Made by a program: the position numbers and the translations under genes | Shown: piece after piece, positions 46,083-56,616 of the stretch | Layout: each line of letters starts with the position of its first letter | Position numbering within the stretch: position 1 is the stretch's first letter | Assembly (NCBI RefSeq): GCF_901827155.1 | Contig: NZ_LR594659.1 | Coordinates: 4,854,501-4,918,500, forward strand | DNA: 64,000 nucleotides | Source: Variovorax sp. PBL-H6 | GTDB lineage: Bacteria; Pseudomonadota; Gammaproteobacteria; Burkholderiales; Burkholderiaceae_C | Direction of reading: 5' to 3' | Notes under the pieces: generated by a model | Databases searched by the model: none | What the model was told of the DNA's origin: nothing | Seen by the model: the letters and a program-made list of their open reading frames with translations, nothing else

Positions 46083-47994
46083 TGCTCGTCAACAGCGCCG
46101 TGAACTCGCGCAGGCGCACGTGCAGCTCGGCCAGGCCCGCCTCCTGAGTGGCAAGCTCGGCCAGGCGCTCGTCAAGATTGCCAGCGGCGCTCTGGATGCG
46201 CTCGACGGTCTCGATTCGTTTGGTGAAGTTGCGGCGGCGCTCCTTGAGCTGCGTGTCGAGCTGGGCGCCGGCGCCCTTGCTCCAGCGCTCCACCTCGGTC
46301 ATGGCCGCCTCGTTGACCACGCGCAGCCGACTGGCCAGCGCGCGCACGAGCTTGTCGCAGAAGTCGGGTTGCGCGAGCTTCAGCACATTGCCGATGCCGA
46401 GATAGTGGATGTGGCTGCGCTCGATCTGGATCAGCTGCTCCTGAAAGCTCGTCAGGTCTGGCTCTGCCGGCGCCTGGAGCGCGAAGCCGTGCTCGGCATT
46501 CAGCTGGCGGAAGGTGGCGTGCAGCATCGACTGGATCTCGGCGGTGGTCGCCTGCACCTCGCGCAGGTTGTTGCGCAATGCGTCGAAAGTCGCACCGTAC
46601 ACCTTGCGCACGTTGAACTTGATGCCGGGCCGTTTGAGAGACGAGGACAGGCGAGCCATGTCGGCCTTGAGGGCCGTACTGCCGAGCACTGCGTAGACCT
46701 CGCGCAGCAACTTGCCCTGCACCGACCGCAGCGCCAGGATGCGGGTGTTGCTGCCCTCGAACTCGGCCTGCTCCTGCTCGATGCGGGTGCGCATGTGGCG
46801 GATGACCGAGACGTTCTTGCCGCGCAGGCCCTGTAGCTCGAGCGCCTGCTCCGACAGGTCGCGCTGGCGCACCTTGAGAATTCGCGCTGCCTCGGCATGC
46901 AAGGCCGAGATGCCGGCGTCGACGGCCAACCGCAGCATGCGCTCGCGTTTGCCGAGCAGGCCTTCGCCCAGCACGGACTCCAGCGCCGGCAGTCGGCTCG
47001 CCTGCAGCAAAGGCACGTCGCGGCGGATCTTGGCCTGCAGGCCCTTTTGCGCCGACACCGGAAGCACCTGCGTGAGCGGCACGCCCAGCAGTTCGGCAGC
47101 GCCCTTGCGCTGACGCTGGATCTGCGCATCGATCTGGGCCGGCGTGCTCAGCGTGTCCCACATCGTGTCGATCTTGTTGAGCACCACGATGCGGGTCTCG
47201 CCCGGATCGCCCTCAGTGATCAGGTGCTCGCGCCAGATGGCGAGGTCGGAACGGGTCACGCCAGTGTCCGCGGCGAGGATGAAGACCACGGCGTGGGCCT
47301 GCGGAATCAGGCTCACCGTCAACTCGGGCTCGGCGCCGATGGCGTTGAGGCCCGGGGTGTCCAGGATGACGAGGCCCTGCTCGAGCAAGGGATGCGGCAT
47401 GTTCAGCAACGCATGCCGCCACCGCGGAATCTCGAGCTGGCCCTCGCCATCGGGCACGGGATTGTCGTCGGGCGATTCGTCGCTCCAGAAGCCCAGTGAG
47501 CGCGCCTCGGCCAGCGGCACGCGCCGGACCTCGGCCACCTTGCTCATGGTCTGCGAGAGCTGCTCGGCGTCTTCGACGTCAATCGGGATCTCGGTCCAGT
47601 GCTCTGGCTTGTCGCGCCAATGTGCGAGCGAATGCGGCTCCAGCCGGGTTTCGATGGGCAAGAGCCGCAGGCAGGGCGCAACGCCGGCGTCGTAGCCCAG
47701 CTCGGTCGGGCACATCGTCGTGCGGCCCGCGCTCGCCGGCATGATGCGGCGTCCGTACGCAGCAAAGAAGATCGCATTGATCAGCTCGGACTTGCCGCGT
47801 GAAAACTCGGCCACGAACGCGACCATGACCTTGCTGGTGCGCATTTGCGATTCGAGTTCGCGCAAACGCTCCGCCACGCTCTGATCGAGCAGTTCGTTCT
47901 CGTCGAGCCAGCGGGCCAGCCACTTGAGGCGGTGCGCGAAGTTGCGCCGCCAGGCGCCGTGCTGGTCGAATTGCTGATTGAATGAGCGAGTCAA
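46033..47994 (-). CDS. Dynamin-like GTPase
   Basis: A 653-residue protein from a TTG at 47994; homologues begin with a similar FNQQFD stretch. The GTPase domain shows FVAEFSRGKSELINAIF (P-loop, first glycine replaced by A/E), the switch threonines TTMCPTE, DTPGLNAIG and NKID, followed by long helical stalk-like segments. Bacterial dynamins remodel membranes or act in membrane repair. Position between mutY and mutM is typical of Burkholderiales. A dyad TGTAAG-N5-CTTACA lies 5 bp before the start. Start choice is uncertain. Confidence 0.85.
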   Translation of the reverse strand: MTRSFNQQFDQHGAWRRNFAHRLKWLARWLDENELLDQSVAERLRELESQMRTSKVMVAFVAEFSRGKSELINAIFFAAYGRRIMPASAGRTTMCPTELGYDAGVAPCLRLLPIETRLEPHSLAHWRDKPEHWTEIPIDVEDAEQLSQTMSKVAEVRRVPLAEARSLGFWSDESPDDNPVPDGEGQLEIPRWRHALLNMPHPLLEQGLVILDTPGLNAIGAEPELTVSLIPQAHAVVFILAADTGVTRSDLAIWREHLITEGDPGETRIVVLNKIDTMWDTLSTPAQIDAQIQRQRKGAAELLGVPLTQVLPVSAQKGLQAKIRRDVPLLQASRLPALESVLGEGLLGKRERMLRLAVDAGISALHAEAARILKVRQRDLSEQALELQGLRGKNVSVIRHMRTRIEQEQAEFEGSNTRILALRSVQGKLLREVYAVLGSTALKADMARLSSSLKRPGIKFNVRKVYGATFDALRNNLREVQATTAEIQSMLHATFRQLNAEHGFALQAPAEPDLTSFQEQLIQIERSHIHYLGIGNVLKLAQPDFCDKLVRALASRLRVVNEAAMTEVERWSKGAGAQLDTQLKERRRNFTKRIETVERIQSAAGNLDERLAELATQEAGLAELHVRLREFTALLTSNEAPSAAAARGELSAA

Positions 47995-47998
47995 GGTG

Positions 47999-48015
47999 TG
48001 TAAGGGTTGCTTACA
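47999..48015. promoter_or_regulatory. Dyad TGTAAG-N5-CTTACA before the GTPase gene
   Basis: A perfect 6-bp inverted repeat with a 5-bp spacer lies directly upstream of the TTG start at 47994. It could be an operator or an RNA hairpin hiding the start. No known factor is assigned. Confidence 0.35.
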
Positions 48016-48063
48016 AATATTAGCACCCGCATGGCGCTGGCGTGCCAATAGTCTGCCGGGCTT

Positions 48064-48879
48064 TCAGTACTTTTGGCAGTTCGGGCAGAAATATGTCGAG
48101 CGCTGGCCCTGACGTACCTGGCGCACAGGTGTGGCGCAGACCCGGCAGGGCTCGCCGTTGCGCCCGTAGACGGTCGCCTCCAGCTGGAAATAACCGCTTT
48201 GCCCGTCGACATTGGAGAAGTCACGCAGGGTGCTGCCGCCACGCTCGACCGCCCGCGCCAGGATCGCTCGCACCGCCGCATGCAGCCGCGCCGCACGGGG
48301 ACGGCTGATGCGGGAGGCGGACAGGGTCGGCCGGATGCCAGCCATGAAGAGCGCCTCCGAAGCGTAGATGTTGCCCACGCCCACCACCACGTCGCCGGCC
48401 AGCAATACCTGCTTGATCGATGCCTTTCGTCGTCGCAGGCCCGCATGGAAGCGATCCAGGTCGAAGGACGCATCCAGGGGCTCCATGCCGAGGCCGCCCA
48501 GCAGCTTCACCGCCAGCGGTGTCGCCTCGTCCTCGACGTACACCACCGCGCCGAAGCGCCGCGGATCGTTCAGCCGCAGGGTCCCGCGGGTGGTCGCCAG
48601 GTCGAAGTGATCGTGCACCCCAGGCGCGGGCAGCAGGGTGTCGAAGCGCAGGCTGCCCGACATGCCCAGATGCATCAGCAGCAGACCCGAATCCATGTCG
48701 ATCAAAAGGTACTTGCCGCGCCTGCGAACGGCGCGCACCGTGCGCCCCACCAGCGTCGCAGGCTCCGCAGCCAGGGCCCAGCGCAGCGGCTTGCCCAGGC
48801 GCACGGCTTCGACGCGCGCGCCCGCGATCCGTTCGGCGAAGCCGAGTCGCGTCACTTCAACTTCGGGTAGTTCAGGCAT
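48064..48879 (-). CDS. mutM: Formamidopyrimidine-DNA glycosylase MutM/Fpg
   Basis: A 271-residue protein. PELPEVE gives the catalytic P2/E3, K57-type region and H2TH are present, and the C-terminal zinc finger [10 protein letters not shown]...FCPNC closes it. It removes 8-oxoguanine. The start at 48879 is fixed by the requirement for a free N-terminal proline after Met removal. It is divergent from the TPR gene. Confidence 0.98.
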   Translation of the reverse strand: MPELPEVEVTRLGFAERIAGARVEAVRLGKPLRWALAAEPATLVGRTVRAVRRRGKYLLIDMDSGLLLMHLGMSGSLRFDTLLPAPGVHDHFDLATTRGTLRLNDPRRFGAVVYVEDEATPLAVKLLGGLGMEPLDASFDLDRFHAGLRRRKASIKQVLLAGDVVVGVGNIYASEALFMAGIRPTLSASRISRPRAARLHAAVRAILARAVERGGSTLRDFSNVDGQSGYFQLEATVYGRNGEPCRVCATPVRQVRQGQRSTYFCPNCQKY

Positions 48880-48960
48880 GGAGAAAGGCCGACATGAAAA
48901 CAAGGCGAGATCGAAGCCCCATGCGGCCATGGCTCGAAAACCTTGGATTATTATGGCTCG

Positions 48961-50784
48961 ATGACCCCTTCGCTCCGCCGATCCCGCCTTGCGGCGGCCG
49001 CGCTCTTGGCCCTACTCTCTCTGGGCGCGCAGGCGCAGCCCCAAACACCCGCCCCGGCAGCACCGACCAGCCCCGCCCCGCTCATCGAACCGGCAGCGCC
49101 GCCCGTGACGACCGCTGCCGCCACGGCCCAGCGCGAAGAGAAGGCGCAAGCGTCAGCGATGACGGCTGAGCTCTTTTATGAAGTGCTGATGGGCGAACTC
49201 ACGACACGCTCGGGTGACCCCGGCTCGGGCTATGCGCTCGTACTTGACGCCGCGCGCCATTCTCGCGACCCCAAGCTGTTCCAGCGCGCTGTGGAAATCG
49301 CGCTCCAGGCACGCTCTGGCGATGCCGCTCTCGCCGCGACACGCGCCTGGAAAGACAGCCTGCCTCAATCGCGCGAGGCGCGACGCTTCGAGCTGCAGAT
49401 CCTGATCGCGCTGAACCGGATCAGCGAGACCGTCGAGCCCTTGAAGGCCGAGCTGGCGGCTACGCCGCAGGTGGAGCGGCCCTTCCTGATGGCGGTCATC
49501 GCGCGCCACTATGCCCGCGCCACCGACAAGAAGCTGGCTGTCTCGGTCGTCGAACAGGCGCTGGCCGATGAACTCACAAGCCCGGCCACCGGCGGCGCGG
49601 CGTGGGCAACGGTCGGTCGTCTGCGACTGGCGGCCGGTGATGCAGCCGGTGCGCTGGAAGCGGCACGTAAAGGCCAGGAGATTGATCCCTCTGCCGACGG
49701 ACCGGCAATGCTGGCCCTGGAAATGGTCGACCCCGCCCACCCAGAGGCCGAGGCGCTGGTCAAGCGCTACCTGGCTGGGCCCAAGGTCCAGCCCGAGATG
49801 CGTATTGCCTACGCCCGCGTGCTGGTGGAAGGCCGCCGATACACCGACGCGACCGCCGAACTCGCAGCGCTGACGACGTCGCGCCCTGAGCTGCCCGAAC
49901 CCTGGCTGCTGCTGGGCAGCCTGCAGACCCAGGCACGCCAGGACGCAGCGGCCGAAGCCTCGCTCAAGCGCTACATCAACATGGCCGACACGCAGGCCGA
50001 TGCCGAAACGCGCGGCCGTGGCCAGACGCAAGCCTTCCTGCTGCTCGCGCAGTTGGCCGAACGCCGCAAGGACTTCGTCGGTGCCGAGCACTGGCTATCG
50101 CGCATCGACAGCACCGAAGACCTGGCCGGCGCGCAGACGCGGCGTGCCGCACTGCTGGCACGCCAGGGCAAGCTGCCGGAGGCTCGCGAGCTGGTCCGGT
50201 CCCTGCCCGAGCGCACCGAGGAAGACAAGAAGCAGAAGTTCATGGCCGAGGTCCAGCTGCTGCGTGATGCCAAGCAGTACCAGGCCGCCTACGACATGCT
50301 GGCGCAGGCCAGCTCGGCCAAGCCCGAGGACACGGACCTCATCTACGACAAGGCCATGGTGGCCGAGAAGCTGAACCGGCTCGACGAGATGGAGCGCCTG
50401 CTGCGCCGCCTGATCGAGCTCAAGCCCGACAACCAGAACGCCTACAACGCACTCGGCTACTCACTGGCCGATCGCAAGATCCGCCTCGAGGAAGCACGCA
50501 CGCTGATCAAGAAGGCCGTGCAGCTCGCCCCCGAGGACCCGTTCATCGCCGATAGCCTCGGCTGGGTCGAGTTCAGGCTTGGCAACACCGACGAAGCCAT
50601 CCGCATCCTCGAGACCGCCTACAAGCGCCGGCCTGACCCGGAGATCGGTGCGCACCTTGGCGAGGTCCTGTGGGCAAGGGGCCAGCGCGATCGCGCCATG
50701 TCGATCTGGAAGGAGGCCTACCTGGTCGACTCGGACAACGAGACCTTGCAGGAGACGCTCAAGCGTCTGCGCGTGAAGCTTTGA
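48961..50784 (+). CDS. Exported TPR protein
   Basis: A 607-residue protein: signal peptide (about 1-24, [18 protein letters not shown]), then a proline/alanine linker (about 25-60) and many tetratricopeptide-like helices, clearest at 480-600 ([56 protein letters not shown]). It is probably a periplasmic or outer-membrane-associated scaffold. It precedes lolB and ispE in the same block, as in other Burkholderiales. The ATG at 48961 is favoured over one 6 codons upstream. Confidence 0.9.
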   Translation: MTPSLRRSRLAAAALLALLSLGAQAQPQTPAPAAPTSPAPLIEPAAPPVTTAAATAQREEKAQASAMTAELFYEVLMGELTTRSGDPGSGYALVLDAARHSRDPKLFQRAVEIALQARSGDAALAATRAWKDSLPQSREARRFELQILIALNRISETVEPLKAELAATPQVERPFLMAVIARHYARATDKKLAVSVVEQALADELTSPATGGAAWATVGRLRLAAGDAAGALEAARKGQEIDPSADGPAMLALEMVDPAHPEAEALVKRYLAGPKVQPEMRIAYARVLVEGRRYTDATAELAALTTSRPELPEPWLLLGSLQTQARQDAAAEASLKRYINMADTQADAETRGRGQTQAFLLLAQLAERRKDFVGAEHWLSRIDSTEDLAGAQTRRAALLARQGKLPEARELVRSLPERTEEDKKQKFMAEVQLLRDAKQYQAAYDMLAQASSAKPEDTDLIYDKAMVAEKLNRLDEMERLLRRLIELKPDNQNAYNALGYSLADRKIRLEEARTLIKKAVQLAPEDPFIADSLGWVEFRLGNTDEAIRILETAYKRRPDPEIGAHLGEVLWARGQRDRAMSIWKEAYLVDSDNETLQETLKRLRVKL

Positions 50785-51275
50785 AGCGTCGTCTCGTCCT
50801 ATGCGCTGGTTGGGCCGGCCTGCTGCTGGCCGCCGGTTGTGCCAGTCCCGGAGGCCCGCCGCAGGACTCGGACACGGGGCAGGCATGGAGCGGCAGACTT
50901 TCGCTGCGCGTCGACAGCGAGCCGGTGCAGACCTTCTCGGCGATGTTCGACCTCCGTGGCGCCCCGCAGGCGGGCGAGCTCATCCTCACGAGTCCGCTCG
51001 GCAACACGCTGGCGCAACTGCATTGGTCCCCAGGTGAGGCGCTTCTGAAGAACGGCGCCGAGACGCGGCGCTTCGACTCGGTCGACGCGCTGATCGAGGC
51101 CGCGACCGGCGCCGTCATCCCGGTGGCCGCGCTGTTCGGTTGGTTGGCGGGACGTGAGGACCGTGTGCCCGGCTGGCGGCCCGACCTGTCCCGGATCGGC
51201 GCCGGCCGCCTGCAGGCCACGCGCGACTCGCCGCAGCCGAGAGCGGACCTGCGCATTGCCTTCGAACGTGCATGA
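50781..51275 (+). CDS. lolB: Outer-membrane lipoprotein receptor LolB
   Basis: A 164-residue lipoprotein. A TTG start at 50781, overlapping the previous stop (TTGA), gives [22 protein letters not shown] with lipobox LAAGC (C about 20). No ATG start would leave a signal peptide. The LolB domain shows WSGRLSLRVDSEP and GELILTSPLGNTLAQLHW. It accepts lipoproteins from LolA at the outer membrane. It is the partner of lolCD at 8-10 kb. Stop overlaps ispE. Confidence 0.9.
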   Translation: MKRRLVLCAGWAGLLLAAGCASPGGPPQDSDTGQAWSGRLSLRVDSEPVQTFSAMFDLRGAPQAGELILTSPLGNTLAQLHWSPGEALLKNGAETRRFDSVDALIEAATGAVIPVAALFGWLAGREDRVPGWRPDLSRIGAGRLQATRDSPQPRADLRIAFERA

Positions 51276-52135
51276 AGGCGCTCTACGACCTTCCGGCGCC
51301 GGCCAAACTCAACCTCTTTCTCCACGTCACTGGCCGGCGCTCGGACGGCTACCACCTGTTGCAGTCGGTTTTCATGCTGATCGACTGGTGCGACACCCTG
51401 CACGTGGAGAAGCGCAGCGACGGTCGCCTGACGCGCGAAGACCTCATTTCACCGCTCCCAAACGATGACCTGGTGCTGCGCGCCGCCAAGGCACTCCAGA
51501 CTTTCGCCGGAACGGCGGAGGGAGCCCACATCGGCATCGCCAAGCGGGTGCCCGCGCAGGCTGGCATGGGAGGCGGCTCCTCGGATGCGGCCACCTGCCT
51601 GCTGGCGCTCAACCGTCTCTGGCGCCTGGATCTGCCGCTGCCGACACTCGAGCAGATCGGCCTCTCGCTGGGGGCCGACGTGCCCTTCTTCCTGCGCGGG
51701 CGCAATGCGTGGGTCGAAGGCATCGGAGAGCAGATCACGCCGATCGAGCTACCGTCGCGGCGGTTCGTCGTTGTCAAGCCGAGTGACGGCCTAGAAACCC
51801 GTCTTATTTTTGCAGCGCCCGAACTTCAACGCGCAACACCCGCTGCTATAATTTCTGGCTTTGCTGCACATGCCGGGCGAAACGGGGGCGAGATCAGAAG
51901 TCTCGGTTTTGGTCGCAACGATCTGCAGCCGGTCGCCGAGAGGCTCTGTCCCGCAGTCACTGACGCCATCGATTGGCTCGGTCGCCAGGGACTCGAGGCT
52001 CGAATGACCGGTTCGGGGAGTTCGGTATTTGCGGCGATGCCGCATGACGTGGAACTGGCCGATGCGCCCTCGGGCTGGCAGCTTCGCAAGTGCAGCAATC
52101 TGGCCATCCATCCCCTGGCGGGGTGGGCGGTCTAA
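51272..52135 (+). CDS. ispE: 4-diphosphocytidyl-2-C-methyl-D-erythritol kinase IspE
   Basis: A 287-residue GHMP kinase: PAPAKLNLFLHVTGRRSDGYH, ATP loop PAQAGMGGGSSDAA and ARMTGSGSSVFA. It catalyses the fourth step of the non-mevalonate isoprenoid pathway. The ATGA overlap with lolB couples translation. Confidence 0.97.
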   Translation: MKALYDLPAPAKLNLFLHVTGRRSDGYHLLQSVFMLIDWCDTLHVEKRSDGRLTREDLISPLPNDDLVLRAAKALQTFAGTAEGAHIGIAKRVPAQAGMGGGSSDAATCLLALNRLWRLDLPLPTLEQIGLSLGADVPFFLRGRNAWVEGIGEQITPIELPSRRFVVVKPSDGLETRLIFAAPELQRATPAAIISGFAAHAGRNGGEIRSLGFGRNDLQPVAERLCPAVTDAIDWLGRQGLEARMTGSGSSVFAAMPHDVELADAPSGWQLRKCSNLAIHPLAGWAV

Positions 52136-52139
52136 AAAG

Positions 52140-52161
52140 TCAGATCGCTTTTGTGGTCTGA
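52140..52161. terminator. Possible hairpin after ispE
   Basis: TCAGATCGC-TTTT-GTGGTCTGA can form a 9-bp stem with wobble pairs and a TTTT loop. There is no U-run afterwards, so it is a weak terminator or an RNA-processing hairpin in front of tRNA-Gln. Confidence 0.25.
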
Positions 52162-52203
52162 TGCGACATATATCGGTGGATGGCTTCGGTCATCAACCTG
52201 TGT

Positions 52204-52280
52204 AGGGGAGTCGCCAAGCTGGTTAAGGCACTGGATTTTGATTCCAGCATGCAAAGGTTCGAATCCTTTCTCCCCTGCCA
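52204..52280 (+). tRNA. tRNA-Gln (anticodon TTG)
   Basis: Cloverleaf with acceptor AGGGGAG/CTCCCCT, discriminator G and encoded CCA, D arm with GCCAAGCTGGTTAAGGC, anticodon loop TTTTGAT with TTG, and T arm GGTTCGAATCC. 77 nt. It is the only tRNA on the plus strand. It precedes prs, as in many Burkholderiales. Confidence 0.96.
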
Positions 52281-52348
52281 AATCTTTACGTTCGCGAGAG
52301 TATTGGCGGCCCCTCAAACGGGCCATTTCCTTTTTTGCCGGGACGCTC

Positions 52349-53323
52349 ATGCAGGCTCACCATCCTGACTTCATGGTTTTCACCGGCAATGCCAATCCGG
52401 GCCTTGCCGCCGAGATCGCGCACAACCTCGGTACCTCGCTGGGCGCTGCCCGCGTCGGCCGCTTCTCCGACGGCGAAGTCACTGTCGAGATCAACCAGAA
52501 CGTGCGCGCTCGCGACGTGTTCGTGGTCCAGTCCACCTGCGCCCCGACCAACGAGAACCTCATGGAACTGCTCATCATGGTCGACGCGCTCAAGCGCGCC
52601 TCGGCCGAGCGCATCAGTGCCGTGATTCCCTACTTCGGCTATGCGCGCCAGGACCGCCGTCCACGCTCGAGCCGCGTACCGATCTCGGCGAAGGTGGTGG
52701 CCAACTTGCTCGAGACGGTCGGCGTGGCCCGTGTGCTGACAATGGACCTGCACGCCGACCAGATCCAGGGCTTCTTCGACATCCCGGTCGACAACATCTA
52801 TGCCTCGCCGGTTCTCCTGGGCGACCTGCGCCAGCAGAACTACGAAGACCTCATCGTGGTCTCGCCCGATGTCGGCGGCGTGGTGCGTGCCCGGGCACTG
52901 GCCAAGCAGCTCAACTGCGACCTCGCCATCATCGACAAGCGCCGCCCCCGCGCCAACGTGAGCGAAGTCATGCACGTGATCGGCGAGATCGACGGCCGCA
53001 ACTGCGTGATCATGGACGACATGATCGATACCGCCGGGACGCTGGTGAAGGCGGCCGAAGTGCTCAAGGAGCGCGGTGCCAAGAAGGTTTACGCCTACTG
53101 CACGCACCCGATCTTCTCGGGCCCGGCCATCGAGCGCATCGCCAAGGGCAACGCACTCGACGAAGTGGTCGTGACCAACACGATCCCGCTGAACGACGGT
53201 GCGATGGGGTGCACCAAGATCCGCCAGCTCTCCGTGGCGCCGCTGATTGCCGAAACAATCCAGCGCATCGCCAAGGGCGAGTCGGTCATGAGTTTGTTCT
53301 CGGACCAGGAAAACCTCTTCTGA
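52349..53323 (+). CDS. prs: Ribose-phosphate pyrophosphokinase
   Basis: A 324-residue protein: [56 protein letters not shown] and the PRPP loop [13 protein letters not shown]. It makes PRPP for nucleotides and amino acids. Start could be the ATG at 52349 or 52373 (homologues often begin at MVFTGNA). It is likely co-transcribed with tRNA-Gln. Confidence 0.97.
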   Translation: MQAHHPDFMVFTGNANPGLAAEIAHNLGTSLGAARVGRFSDGEVTVEINQNVRARDVFVVQSTCAPTNENLMELLIMVDALKRASAERISAVIPYFGYARQDRRPRSSRVPISAKVVANLLETVGVARVLTMDLHADQIQGFFDIPVDNIYASPVLLGDLRQQNYEDLIVVSPDVGGVVRARALAKQLNCDLAIIDKRRPRANVSEVMHVIGEIDGRNCVIMDDMIDTAGTLVKAAEVLKERGAKKVYAYCTHPIFSGPAIERIAKGNALDEVVVTNTIPLNDGAMGCTKIRQLSVAPLIAETIQRIAKGESVMSLFSDQENLF

Positions 53324-53348
53324 GGTGTTCCGAGCCTGAGCAAGAGCC

Positions 53349-53374
53349 GGGCGCCCTCCGTGGCGTCCTTTTTT
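53349..53374 (+). terminator. Rho-independent terminator after prs
   Basis: GGGCGCC-CTCCGT-GGCGTCC stem (one G-U pair) followed by TTTTTT. It lies 25 bp after the prs stop and before rplY. Confidence 0.7.
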
Positions 53375-53421
53375 GAAACCGGAGTCGCACTGGTCGCGGT
53401 CGACTTCCACAGGAGTGAGTC

Positions 53422-54078
53422 ATGAAATTCGTCGCTTACGAGCGCGCCAAGCAGGGCACGGGTGCGAGCCGCCGTCTCCGCATCTCGGGCAAGACGCCCG
53501 GTATCGTCTACGGGGGTGAAGGCCAGCCGCAGTTGATCGAGCTCGATCACAACGCCTTGTGGCACGCCCTCAAGAAGGAAGCCTTCCACTCGTCCATCCT
53601 CGAGATGGAAGTCGCTGGCGCCACGAGCAAAGTGCTGCTGCGAGATGTGCAGTACCACCCCTTCCGCCCGATGGTTCAGCACGTGGATTTCCAGCGTGTC
53701 GATGCCCGCACGCGCATGACCGTCAAGGTGCCGCTGCACTTCAAGGGTGAGGAAGAGTCCACGGCGGTCAAGCTGGACCACAACCTGGTGAACCACGTGA
53801 TGACCGAACTCGAAGTCAGCTGCCTGCCGGCTGACCTGCCCGAGTTCATCGAGGTGGACCTGTCCGGCCTCACCAAGAACGCCACGCTGCACGTCAGCGA
53901 CATCAAGCTGCCCAAGGGCCTGAAGTACATCAGCCACGGCAAGGGCAACCCGGTGGTGGTCTCGGCCGTGTCGCCGCTGGTCGCAGAAGAAGCCGCGCCG
54001 GCTGAAGGCGTCGCTGCCGAAGGCGCGCCTGCGGCCGCCAAGACGGACGCCAAGGCAGCGCCCGCCAAGAAGAAGTAA
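53422..54078 (+). CDS. rplY: 50S ribosomal protein L25/Ctc
   Basis: A 218-residue, long Ctc-type L25: [46 protein letters not shown], then the C-terminal domain with [14 protein letters not shown] and an Ala/Lys-rich tail. It binds 5S rRNA. A terminator follows. Confidence 0.96.
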   Translation: MKFVAYERAKQGTGASRRLRISGKTPGIVYGGEGQPQLIELDHNALWHALKKEAFHSSILEMEVAGATSKVLLRDVQYHPFRPMVQHVDFQRVDARTRMTVKVPLHFKGEEESTAVKLDHNLVNHVMTELEVSCLPADLPEFIEVDLSGLTKNATLHVSDIKLPKGLKYISHGKGNPVVVSAVSPLVAEEAAPAEGVAAEGAPAAAKTDAKAAPAKKK

Positions 54079-54101
54079 TCGCCTAGCGCCTGCTTCGCCA
54101 C

Positions 54102-54131
54102 ACGGCCCGCTTCACGCGGGCCGTTTCTTTT
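54102..54131 (+). terminator. Rho-independent terminator after rplY
   Basis: Perfect 9-bp stem ACGGCCCGC/GCGGGCCGT with loop TTCAC followed by TTCTTTT. It separates rplY from pth. Confidence 0.9.
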
Positions 54132-54161
54132 GGCGAGTGGTGGCGCCGATAATTCCGCCCC

Positions 54162-54794
54162 ATGATCAAGTTGTTCGTCGGCCTCGGCAATCCCGGCCCC
54201 GAGTACGAAGCCACGCGGCACAACGCCGGCTTCTGGTGGATCGATGCGCTCGCGCACGACCGCAAGCTCACGCTGGTGCCGGAACGCAGCTATCACGGGC
54301 TCGTGGCGCGCATGCAAGTGGGCGGGCAACCAGTGTGGCTGCTGGAACCGCAGACCTTCATGAACCTCTCCGGCAAGTCGGTGGCCGCGCTGGCCCGGTT
54401 CTTCAAGATCGCGCCTCACGAGATCCTGGTCGTGCACGACGAGCTCGACGTGGTGCCCGGCCAAGCCAAGCTCAAGCGCGGCGGCAGCCACGCGGGGCAC
54501 AACGGGCTGCGCGACATCCATGCCCAGTTGGGCACCGACGACTACTGGCGGCTGCGCCTCGGCATCGGCCACCCGGGCGTGAAGTCCGAGGTGGTCGGCT
54601 GGGTGCTGAAGAAGCCGCTCAAGGAACAGCGCGAGGCGATCGAGGATGCGATCACCCGCACCCTCCACGCCTTCCCGGCTCTGATCGCCGGCGAGATGGA
54701 CAAGGCGACGCTGCTCATCCACACGAGCAAGCCGCCGCGTCCCAAGCCGCCGCGCCGGGAGCCAGGTGAAGGCGGACCCTCCGCTCCGGCCTGA
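54162..54794 (+). CDS. pth: Peptidyl-tRNA hydrolase
   Basis: A 210-residue protein: [26 protein letters not shown] (catalytic H in RHNAGF), [41 protein letters not shown]. It releases peptidyl-tRNA that drops off the ribosome. The tail beyond about 190 is Pro/Lys/Arg-rich and variable. Confidence 0.98.
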   Translation: MIKLFVGLGNPGPEYEATRHNAGFWWIDALAHDRKLTLVPERSYHGLVARMQVGGQPVWLLEPQTFMNLSGKSVAALARFFKIAPHEILVVHDELDVVPGQAKLKRGGSHAGHNGLRDIHAQLGTDDYWRLRLGIGHPGVKSEVVGWVLKKPLKEQREAIEDAITRTLHAFPALIAGEMDKATLLIHTSKPPRPKPPRREPGEGGPSAPA

Positions 54795-54830
54795 GCGGAA
54801 ACCATCGAAACGAAGGGGAGAGAAGGAAGA

Positions 54831-55591
<761 letters not shown>

Positions 55592-55627
55592 TCATTGCGT
55601 CAGTCAGGTTATGCTGCGGCCCGCCCC

Positions 55628-55672
55628 ATGAGCCGCACGGCTGTTCCGGAGGCGAAGGTATTCCAGTGAGCC
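55628..55672 (+). repeat. ATGAGCC start-site repeat, copy C (short form)
   Basis: A 45-bp version: the first 27 bp match copy B at 23 positions and the last 18 bp match copy A at 16, with 22 bp missing in between. Its ATG opens a 13-codon frame whose TGA overlaps the GTG start of the ABC permease (GTGA), so the two are coupled. Confidence 0.65.
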
Positions 55673-56616
55673 TCTTCCTGTTCAAGCGTATCGTGACGCT
55701 GATCGCCACCCTCGTCGGTGCCTCGGTCATCGTCTTCCTCGTGCTCGAGATCTTGCCCGGCAATGCCGCGCAGATGCTCATGGGCCCCGACGCCTCACCC
55801 GAGGCCGTGACCGCCCTCGCCGCCAAGCTGGGGCTCGACCAGCCGGCCTGGACCCGCTATTGGCAGTGGATCGGCGGCCTGCTCACGGGCAACCTCGGCG
55901 ACAGCTACGCCTACAGCACGCCGGTGATGGAGTTGATCCTCGAGCGCCTCTCCCTGACCGTGCCCCTGGCCCTGCTCGCAATGGCCTTCACCACCGTGCT
56001 CGCCCTGCTGGTGGGAGTGACCGCCGCGGCGCGCCACAACAAGCTGGGCGACGTCGGCCTGATGGGGTTGACGCAGGTGGGCATCGCCATTCCCAACTTC
56101 TGGTTCGCAATCCTGCTGATCCTGGTCTTCTCGGTGCAACTGCAGTGGTTCTCGGCCGGCGGCTTCGAGGGATGGGACGGGGGCGTACTGGCCGGGCTGA
56201 AGGCGCTGCTCCTGCCCGCCCTCTCGCTGGCCGTGGTGCAGGCCGCCATCCTGGCCCGCATCACGCGCTCGGCCGTGCTGGAGGTGATGCGCGAGGACTT
56301 CGTGCGCACCGCGCGCGCCAAGGGCGTCTCGCAGCGTGCCGTGCTGTGGACCCATGTGCTGCGCAACGCGCTGATCCCGGTGATCACCGTCATGGGCATG
56401 CAGTTTTCCGAGCTGCTGGCCGGCACCATCGTGGTCGAGAACGTGTTTTATCTCCCGGGCCTCGGCCGGCTGATCTTCCAGGCCATCAGCAACCGCGACC
56501 TGATCGTGGTGCGAAACTGCGTGATGCTGCTGGCGGCGATGGTGGTCATCGTCAACTTCGTGGTCGATGTGCTCTACGCCGTCATCGACCCGCGCATCAA
56601 GGCCTCCGACATATGA
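55666..56616 (+). CDS. Dipeptide-type ABC transporter permease (DppB/OppB family)
   Basis: A 316-residue inner-membrane protein, six helices, with the family EAA-type loop ITRSAVLEVMREDFVRTARAKGVSQRAVLWTHVLRNALIP. The GTG start is set by the repeat overlap and gives the usual SLFLFKRIVTLIATLVGASVIVF N-terminus. First gene of a five-gene importer operon. Substrate likely peptide- or amide-like, given the amidase at the end. Confidence 0.93.
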   Translation: MSLFLFKRIVTLIATLVGASVIVFLVLEILPGNAAQMLMGPDASPEAVTALAAKLGLDQPAWTRYWQWIGGLLTGNLGDSYAYSTPVMELILERLSLTVPLALLAMAFTTVLALLVGVTAAARHNKLGDVGLMGLTQVGIAIPNFWFAILLILVFSVQLQWFSAGGFEGWDGGVLAGLKALLLPALSLAVVQAAILARITRSAVLEVMREDFVRTARAKGVSQRAVLWTHVLRNALIPVITVMGMQFSELLAGTIVVENVFYLPGLGRLIFQAISNRDLIVVRNCVMLLAAMVVIVNFVVDVLYAVIDPRIKASDI

